From a virus, in IMG/VR virus record IMGVR_UViG_3300037882_001071, positions 1 through 34,071 of that record: DNA of 34,071 nt. The stretch is one strand, 5' to 3'. The notes beneath the pieces were generated by a model that searched no databases, was not told the DNA's origin, and worked only from the letters and a program-made list of their open reading frames with translations. The position numbers and the translations under genes are program-made. Numbering within the stretch: position 1 is the stretch's first letter; each line of letters opens with the position of its first letter. This document shows, in pieces, positions 29,842-34,071 of the stretch.

Positions 29842-31194
29842 TTACTGAACATCCTCAGGCAACGGAGTCAGCTTAGGAATTCCCATAGCATCCATCTGCT
29901 CATCAGTAAAACCAAGGTAACGCATAGCTGCACGCTGAGGCATTCCAACATCCTTAATGAGACTTCCTACCATTGTTACTGTCTCGCTCAAGTTATCAAT
30001 CTCTTGTGGTGCCCAGTTGATCTGAATAGCAGCATCTAGAGTTTCTACTCCTGACAGCTTCAGTACGAAGGTTAGTACATCAGACCAGTAAGCAGTCAAT
30101 GCATTCTGCCTTGAGATAATCCTAGCTCTCAATGGTGCATCTGCTGCCCTTAGTGCATCAGCAGAAGGATGCTGACCGTTAGATGATGAGAAGTGGCGCA
30201 TATCAATACGACATACATCAGCCATTCCCTTAACGAAATGATCAATCCCTTTTGTGAATACGTCAGGCTTACTTGGCTCAAACTGTCCAATAGCATCAGC
30301 CCAAAGCTCAAGAATAGTCCTAGCACCGCCCTTAAGATTTGATGAGGTATTATTTTGTGCTCCCTTAGCACCTCCACCACCAATCTGAGACATACCACCA
30401 GTAGCATCAGCTTTAGTAGTGTGCAACAGATAACGCTGAGGGAATGCTAGATAATCAACAGATTCCATCAGAGTGACAGTGAACTTAACGATGGCATCCT
30501 GAGCACCGTAAGCATCGATATGCTCTGGTGTTCCATATGGTCTGCCAGCAGGACGAGCATGGAATACAGGAATCTCTCCGAACTCATGATAAAGAGGGAA
30601 CTCCTCACCATCAGCGGTGTAAGGCTCCCATACCATCTTAGAGATATGCTCCTGCTTCTTCGGTGCTGAATACTTTTCAATTCTGTCAAAGTAATACAGG
30701 TTAGCTCTTACGACAGGATCGCCGAACTCATCCACATCATCCCATGCGCGGATAGCGAATTCCTTAAGCCTCTGATCAGCCTCAGAATAAATCATTCGTG
30801 TCTCAAGTGGAGAGATAGGGCAGATATCAACTTCACCGTTCTCATCCAACCAGACAAGCACATAGTTATCTCCGTACATGAATGCATCCTTATGGAAATG
30901 CTGAATCTCCAAAGGCATCTCATTAGCTTCCCAAATAACAGAAAGGGTATCTGTCAAAGGATCATTCTCAGGAACGGTAGCTGAAACATAGCTGACACGC
31001 TCGCTAAGAAGCTTTACTGGAATACCAGAATAGTTGAGCTGGTACTTATCCGTACCTAGACCCAACATGTTTGCATAAATATCATTAGAGAACATCTCAG
31101 GGCTTGCACCTTTAGCATAAGCTGCCGCTTTGGTGTAGCCCTCCTGAGCATCAATCAGCTCAGAATATCCTCTCTTCAAGTCTTGCACGCTCAT
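29842..31194 (-). CDS. Portal protein, 450 aa
   Basis: Dodecameric DNA gate. It has SPP1 gp6-like features: LNYSGIPVKLLSERVSYVSA near the start, DAFMYGDNYVLVWLDENGEV, then HEFGEIPVFHARPAGRPYGT, a long helical stem region and the end (AAMRYLGFTDEQMDAMGIPK). A Gly/Asn-rich loop (GGGGAKGAQNNTSS) is present. AGGAGG precedes the ATG. It lies directly after the large terminase, with repeat copy 12 in the gap. Confidence 0.9.
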   Translation of the reverse strand: MSVQDLKRGYSELIDAQEGYTKAAAYAKGASPEMFSNDIYANMLGLGTDKYQLNYSGIPVKLLSERVSYVSATVPENDPLTDTLSVIWEANEMPLEIQHFHKDAFMYGDNYVLVWLDENGEVDICPISPLETRMIYSEADQRLKEFAIRAWDDVDEFGDPVVRANLYYFDRIEKYSAPKKQEHISKMVWEPYTADGEEFPLYHEFGEIPVFHARPAGRPYGTPEHIDAYGAQDAIVKFTVTLMESVDYLAFPQRYLLHTTKADATGGMSQIGGGGAKGAQNNTSSNLKGGARTILELWADAIGQFEPSKPDVFTKGIDHFVKGMADVCRIDMRHFSSSNGQHPSADALRAADAPLRARIISRQNALTAYWSDVLTFVLKLSGVETLDAAIQINWAPQEIDNLSETVTMVGSLIKDVGMPQRAAMRYLGFTDEQMDAMGIPKLTPLPEDVQ

Positions 31195-31243
31195 TGCAGC
31201 CTCCTATGCTGTCTTACGTCTACTACTCGTACTATCGTCAAGT

Positions 31244-31275
31244 ACAAGGATTACTGTTGTTAGTCAGAAAAGTCT
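31244..31275 (+). repeat. Dispersed 32-bp repeat, copy 12
   Basis: Core on the plus strand, opposite to the genes around it, with ACAAGG start and GTCT end. Its last two bases lie within the large terminase stop codon (31274-31276). Confidence 0.93.
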
Positions 31276-32893
31276 AGGCATACCTTCTGACTGTAGATCT
31301 ACCTGAGACATCATTCTTCTGAGCCTTACGCACATAATTAATTGCATTGCTAACAGAGTCCACCATGTCATCATGAAGGCTCTTTGGTGAAAGGCTAAGC
31401 ATTTGTGCTTCAAGCTCAGGAAACTTCCTTACATGCTTTACCTTTTTCTTATCGTATTCGTTCAAAGCTCTTGCAGCCCTGACCAGTTTATTCTCGGTAA
31501 CGTGTTCGGTGATTACTGTAATAGGCATATCATGGAATACTCCACCTTCATCTGTATACAGGTCTCCACCTTGATTCGTCTCCACGATAATTGCCCTGCA
31601 TGAGTGTTCCTCGATTAGAGATAACACCAATTCCCTCATTGCAGGTCCACGGTATTTAATCTGAGTAGAGTAAGCCACCTCGAACATATCAATAGCCTCA
31701 CTGTAATTAACTACAGCAATAGCAGTGAAGTCATTATGCGGTCCTGATTTAACAGCAGGGTCTACATAAAGAATGCGCACATTAGGATACTCAGACAGTT
31801 CACCGTAACCATCCTCAGGGAAATGGTCACCATTCCAATAAGTACCATCCTCAGGCACGGGCTCATTAGCAAACTTACGTGCAAAGCTTCTGGTGTTCTG
31901 ATTCTGTAATAGCCATTCCATACTCCACTTATCAGCCCAACAGGAACGCATACTTCCATCATCTCTACGAATGAAAGGTGGATAGTAATGGCTTGAGATA
32001 GTCTCCTCACGTATCCACCTAGCCGCCTCAGATGGATTCTCAGCCGCTCTTTTTAATTCATGGATAAGATCTCCAGGTTGGAAAGAAGTCCCTACAATAA
32101 CTACTCTAGCGCTTTCCTCAAGAGGGAACAGGTTACTGACCATAATCTCTTGACGTTCCTTAGCGACAGATAGAGAAGAGGAACCTTTCAGGATATCGTC
32201 GAACAGGAGAAAATCCGGACGCTGGTTGGAATTTTTAGCGCCCAGAGACGAGGTAGCAAAACCTTTAGCTCGAATCTGAAATCCACTCTTAGCCCTATAG
32301 CTATCCACCTTATCCTCAGTGCTGATTGCTGGATAATACTTCGTCTCGAAATCAGTAGTGTCGTTACACAACTCAGGATAGTCAGCTCGAAGCTTGACGT
32401 TATTCTTCAATTCCTCACGGAAGTTGCGAAGATGATCCTTAGCCTGATCTGCTGAGTCGCTGAATAGCATGACGAACTTGTGATGCTGATGTGCTGCACT
32501 CCACGTCACGCCAATATCAATCAGTGTAGAAGTCTTTCCCATAGCGCGAGGACACTGGTAAGCATCTCTCTGACCACGAGGACCAGATCTGTCTTTATCC
32601 TTCACCCATTCCAGACTCATAGTCCTATAAGTCTCAAGGTGGAAATCAGCAAAGGATACTCTTCCAATACCGTGACTGATCTTCGGCATGAAGTAGATGA
32701 GAGCGAATGCTAGAGCATTATTTCTAGTGAGGAACTTCCTGCCTTCTGAATTAGAACAAAGCTTCACGAAGCTCTCAGGGCTACCAGCAAGGTCTGTGAT
32801 GTACTGCTTGAGAGAGAACTGTTCAGCATCAGTAGAGAATTCCACAAACTGACGGTAGAAAGGAATATCAACTCTCTTCTTCGGAATTGCCAT
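31274..32893 (-). CDS. terL: Terminase large subunit, 539 aa
   Basis: Packaging motor with ATPase and nuclease. The start at 32891-32893 (MAIPKKRVDIP) has GAAGGAG 6 nt upstream. The ATPase has Walker A CPRAMGKT at residues 114-121 and Walker B PDFLLFDDI. The RNase H-like nuclease has ILYVDPAVKSGPHNDFTAIA, IIVETNQGGD and SLHDDMVDSVSNAIN with the expected Asp/Glu set. It overlaps the small terminase gene by 26 nt. Its stop is inside repeat copy 12. Confidence 0.95.
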   Translation of the reverse strand: MAIPKKRVDIPFYRQFVEFSTDAEQFSLKQYITDLAGSPESFVKLCSNSEGRKFLTRNNALAFALIYFMPKISHGIGRVSFADFHLETYRTMSLEWVKDKDRSGPRGQRDAYQCPRAMGKTSTLIDIGVTWSAAHQHHKFVMLFSDSADQAKDHLRNFREELKNNVKLRADYPELCNDTTDFETKYYPAISTEDKVDSYRAKSGFQIRAKGFATSSLGAKNSNQRPDFLLFDDILKGSSSLSVAKERQEIMVSNLFPLEESARVVIVGTSFQPGDLIHELKRAAENPSEAARWIREETISSHYYPPFIRRDDGSMRSCWADKWSMEWLLQNQNTRSFARKFANEPVPEDGTYWNGDHFPEDGYGELSEYPNVRILYVDPAVKSGPHNDFTAIAVVNYSEAIDMFEVAYSTQIKYRGPAMRELVLSLIEEHSCRAIIVETNQGGDLYTDEGGVFHDMPITVITEHVTENKLVRAARALNEYDKKKVKHVRKFPELEAQMLSLSPKSLHDDMVDSVSNAINYVRKAQKNDVSGRSTVRRYA

Positions 32894-33401
32894 TGCTGTC
32901 TCCTTCAAGCTGTTGCATCAAAGCCATAGTATCTGCATCGATTACCTTAACCTCATGCTTAGTTTCCATAGGCTTATCAAGACCAAGGTACTTACTACGC
33001 CTATCCTGGATCTTTACCAACCTATCCAATGCTGCAAGTTTCACAGAATCATCGTTAACGATATTGCCGTTGCTGTCCTTTACAATTCTTCCGTTGGAAT
33101 GTGCTACGTGACTATCTTCAAGGATCTGTAAAGCTACTGTCTCCATCTGTTCCAGCAATTCCATCTCACGATTAATGAGAGCTTCTTTTGCAGGCATGGA
33201 AATATCCAACTGTACTTCTGAAACGATCTCTCCTACACGAGTCTTAGATAGGTTAACCATCTCAGCAATCTTACGGATTGACTTCCTACCTAAATACAGC
33301 TTCCAGATATAAGCATCTCTTTCAACCCTTTGTGCAGGTGTAAGGCTTAGAGGGTCCAACGTCCCCCAATCAGTGTCCGGAGTTTGGTTCTGGTGAGTCA
33401 T
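32868..33401 (-). CDS. terS: Terminase small subunit, 177 aa
   Basis: Recognises phage DNA for packaging. A helix-turn-helix is clear at residues 27-60 (RDAYIWKLYLGRKSIRKIAE, then MVNLSKTRVGEIV), followed by a helical oligomerisation region (EMELLEQMETVALQILEDSH; KLAALDRLVKIQDRRSKYLG) and an acidic tail. The order terS-terL-portal is standard. Repeat copy 13 lies just upstream. Confidence 0.88.
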   Translation of the reverse strand: MTHQNQTPDTDWGTLDPLSLTPAQRVERDAYIWKLYLGRKSIRKIAEMVNLSKTRVGEIVSEVQLDISMPAKEALINREMELLEQMETVALQILEDSHVAHSNGRIVKDSNGNIVNDDSVKLAALDRLVKIQDRRSKYLGLDKPMETKHEVKVIDADTMALMQQLEGDSNGNSEEES

Positions 33402-33457
33402 TGTCGTCTCCTTCTATTTGTACTCAGTGTTAGTATCGGTAGGACGTGTAGTCATGT

Positions 33458-33489
33458 ACTAGGATTACTGTTGTTAGTCAGAAAAGTCT
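33458..33489 (+). repeat. Dispersed 32-bp repeat, copy 13
   Basis: Core on the plus strand, opposite to the genes around it, GGATTAC variant and GTCT end, flanked by ACTAG and CTAGT. Ends two nt before the stop codon of the 75-aa gene. Confidence 0.94.
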
Positions 33490-33491
33490 AG

Positions 33492-33719
33492 TCACCTCTT
33501 CTTCCTTCTAGATACTCTCTGAGGTAGTCCTCTAAGCTTTGCTGCCTTCGTGTTACCTGAGCCTGTATACGCAAGTAGCGCAGGATGGTATTTCCTAAGA
33601 CTTGGTGTCCTAGAGAACTTCCTCTCCTGCGCTTTACTTACAAAACCTTTAACCCAAACTTTCGGGGTCGGGTAGTTACGTCTGTTCAATACTGCGGGTA
33701 GACCTTTTCTCTTTGCCAT
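33492..33719 (-). CDS. Small basic protein, 75 aa
   Basis: Very basic, with runs such as RRNYPTPKVWVKG, KAQERKFSRTPSLRK and the end LRGLPQRVSRRKKR. GGAGAAAG precedes the ATG. It lies just before the terminase genes, where small HNH or DNA-binding packaging accessories often occur, but it has no HNH motif. It might bind DNA or RNA; no family recognised. Confidence 0.65.
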   Translation of the reverse strand: MAKRKGLPAVLNRRNYPTPKVWVKGFVSKAQERKFSRTPSLRKYHPALLAYTGSGNTKAAKLRGLPQRVSRRKKR

Positions 33720-33828
33720 CTTCTTTCTCCTTACAGTTACATGGAACTATCTCAACTACTTTATCGCGCTTAATGCATCTGCATGTGCTGAACGTTCTTC
33801 CGTGGATGCATTTCTGAATCTTATGCAT
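33676..33828 (-). CDS. Small cysteine-rich zinc-ribbon-like protein, 50 aa
   Basis: The frame begins MHKIQKCIHGRTFSTCRCIK and continues VVEIVPCNCKEK: four to five cysteines and a histidine in pairs (CIHG, CRC, CNC), fitting one zinc. AGAAAGGGAAACT before the ATG is a good ribosome-binding site. It overlaps the 75-aa gene by 44 nt. It may be a small DNA- or RNA-binding adaptor; function unknown. Confidence 0.6.
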   Translation of the reverse strand: MHKIQKCIHGRTFSTCRCIKRDKVVEIVPCNCKEKEDGKEKRSTRSIEQT

Positions 33829-33845
33829 AGTTTCCCTTTCTGACA

Positions 33846-33886
33846 AAATAGAATAGGGAGGATACCTGTGTTAGATACCCTCCCTA
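33846..33886 (-). terminator. Rho-independent terminator (leftward)
   Basis: Read leftward, TAGGGAGGGTAT pairs with GTATCCTCCCTA (two G-U pairs) around a 9-nt loop, followed by TTCTATTTTG. It ends the transcript of the partial gene at the right edge, 14 nt after its stop, and isolates it from the packaging genes. Confidence 0.8.
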
Positions 33887-33899
33887 GAATCTTGGTTGA

Positions 33900-34071
33900 T
33901 TACTTATCTTCCTTCTTTGCTGTCTTCTTAGTAGAAGGCTTAGGAGTTTCCTCCTTGAACTCTTCAGTACCTGCATACTCAGCAAGTCCAGGACCGTGAG
34001 AATCCTTTGGAGGCTGAGCTGTCTCAGTACCTACTGGTGGAAGATGAGGTAGACCCTGAGGACCAGGCTCA
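33900..34071 (-). CDS. Partial proline-rich protein, 3' end
   Basis: Open to the right edge. The last 57 residues are Pro/Gly/Glu-rich (EPGPQGLPHLPPVGTETAQP ... GPGLAEYAGTEEF) and end in a basic tail (KPSTKKTAKKEDK). The low-complexity composition suggests a disordered linker or virion-tail protein. A leftward terminator follows the stop. If the window is a full circle, the start could be the fragment at 1-42, but the frames disagree by one or two bases. Confidence 0.65.
   Translation of the reverse strand, partial: EPGPQGLPHLPPVGTETAQPPKDSHGPGLAEYAGTEEFKEETPKPSTKKTAKKEDK

Noticed and set aside
14846-33489. Dispersed repeats as late promoters
   Set aside because: Copies 12 and 13 point against local transcription, two copies lie inside a gene, and the core has no -10/-35-like pair with proper spacing.
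1-34071. Integrase and attachment site
   Set aside because: No tyrosine or serine recombinase motif is present in any frame, and no tRNA gene end or core duplication marks an att site.

Overview
The window looks like most or all of the genome of a tailed siphophage of an actinobacterium, probably one that can also live as a plasmid (a phage-plasmid). The evidence for a phage is a complete head and tail gene set on the minus strand: small and large terminase, portal, scaffold, HK97-type capsid, connectors, major tail protein, tail chaperone pair, tape measure and minor tail proteins. The evidence for an actinobacterial host is a FtsK/TraB-type translocase next to a four-helix membrane protein of the DUF2637/Spd kind, a pairing typical of Streptomyces-type conjugative elements. 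Base composition is moderately AT-rich by eye, with one clear GC-rich gene (11983-12267). I recognise no integrase, DNA polymerase, primase, helicase or separate endolysin.

Layout. Positions 1-2610 are a leftward run of small, mostly unknown genes ending with a ribbon-helix-helix (RHH) gene. Positions 2611-2924 are a divergent control region with four copies of a 32-bp repeat and two palindromes. Positions 2925-11583 are a rightward set: an unknown 210-aa gene, a second RHH gene, a 523-aa candidate replication or DNA-binding protein behind a structured leader, an HNH endonuclease, then the transfer-like module (DUF2637-like membrane protein, dense GAAC site array, 145-aa protein, FtsK/TraB-like ATPase). 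Positions 11584-11982 are a convergent, gene-free region with terminators on both sides, a 13-bp inverted repeat and seven helically phased CCTAGGAAT iterons. Positions 11983-34071 are the leftward set, read from right to left: terminase, portal, scaffold, capsid, tail, a sigma-like gene, two membrane proteins with coiled coils, small regulators and the GC-rich gene.

If the ends are joined, the leftward genes at 1-2610 run on into the structural genes. The genome would then have two transcription arms that diverge at about 2.7 kb and converge at about 11.8 kb, as expected of a complete circular molecule. The gene fragments at the two edges lie on the same strand but do not join in frame.

The most unusual signal is a family of 13 near-identical 32-bp repeats. 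They lie in the divergent control region, in frame inside the 523-aa gene, and between late gene blocks, where several sit inside long inverted repeats. The second is a roughly 575-bp array of GAAC/GTTC sites that starts inside the tail of the membrane-protein gene and ends just before the next gene, resembling the clt/TRS loading sites of TraB conjugation. Together with the CCTAGGAAT iterons, this small genome carries three distinct repeat systems, suggesting dedicated machinery for replication, partition, transfer or regulation.
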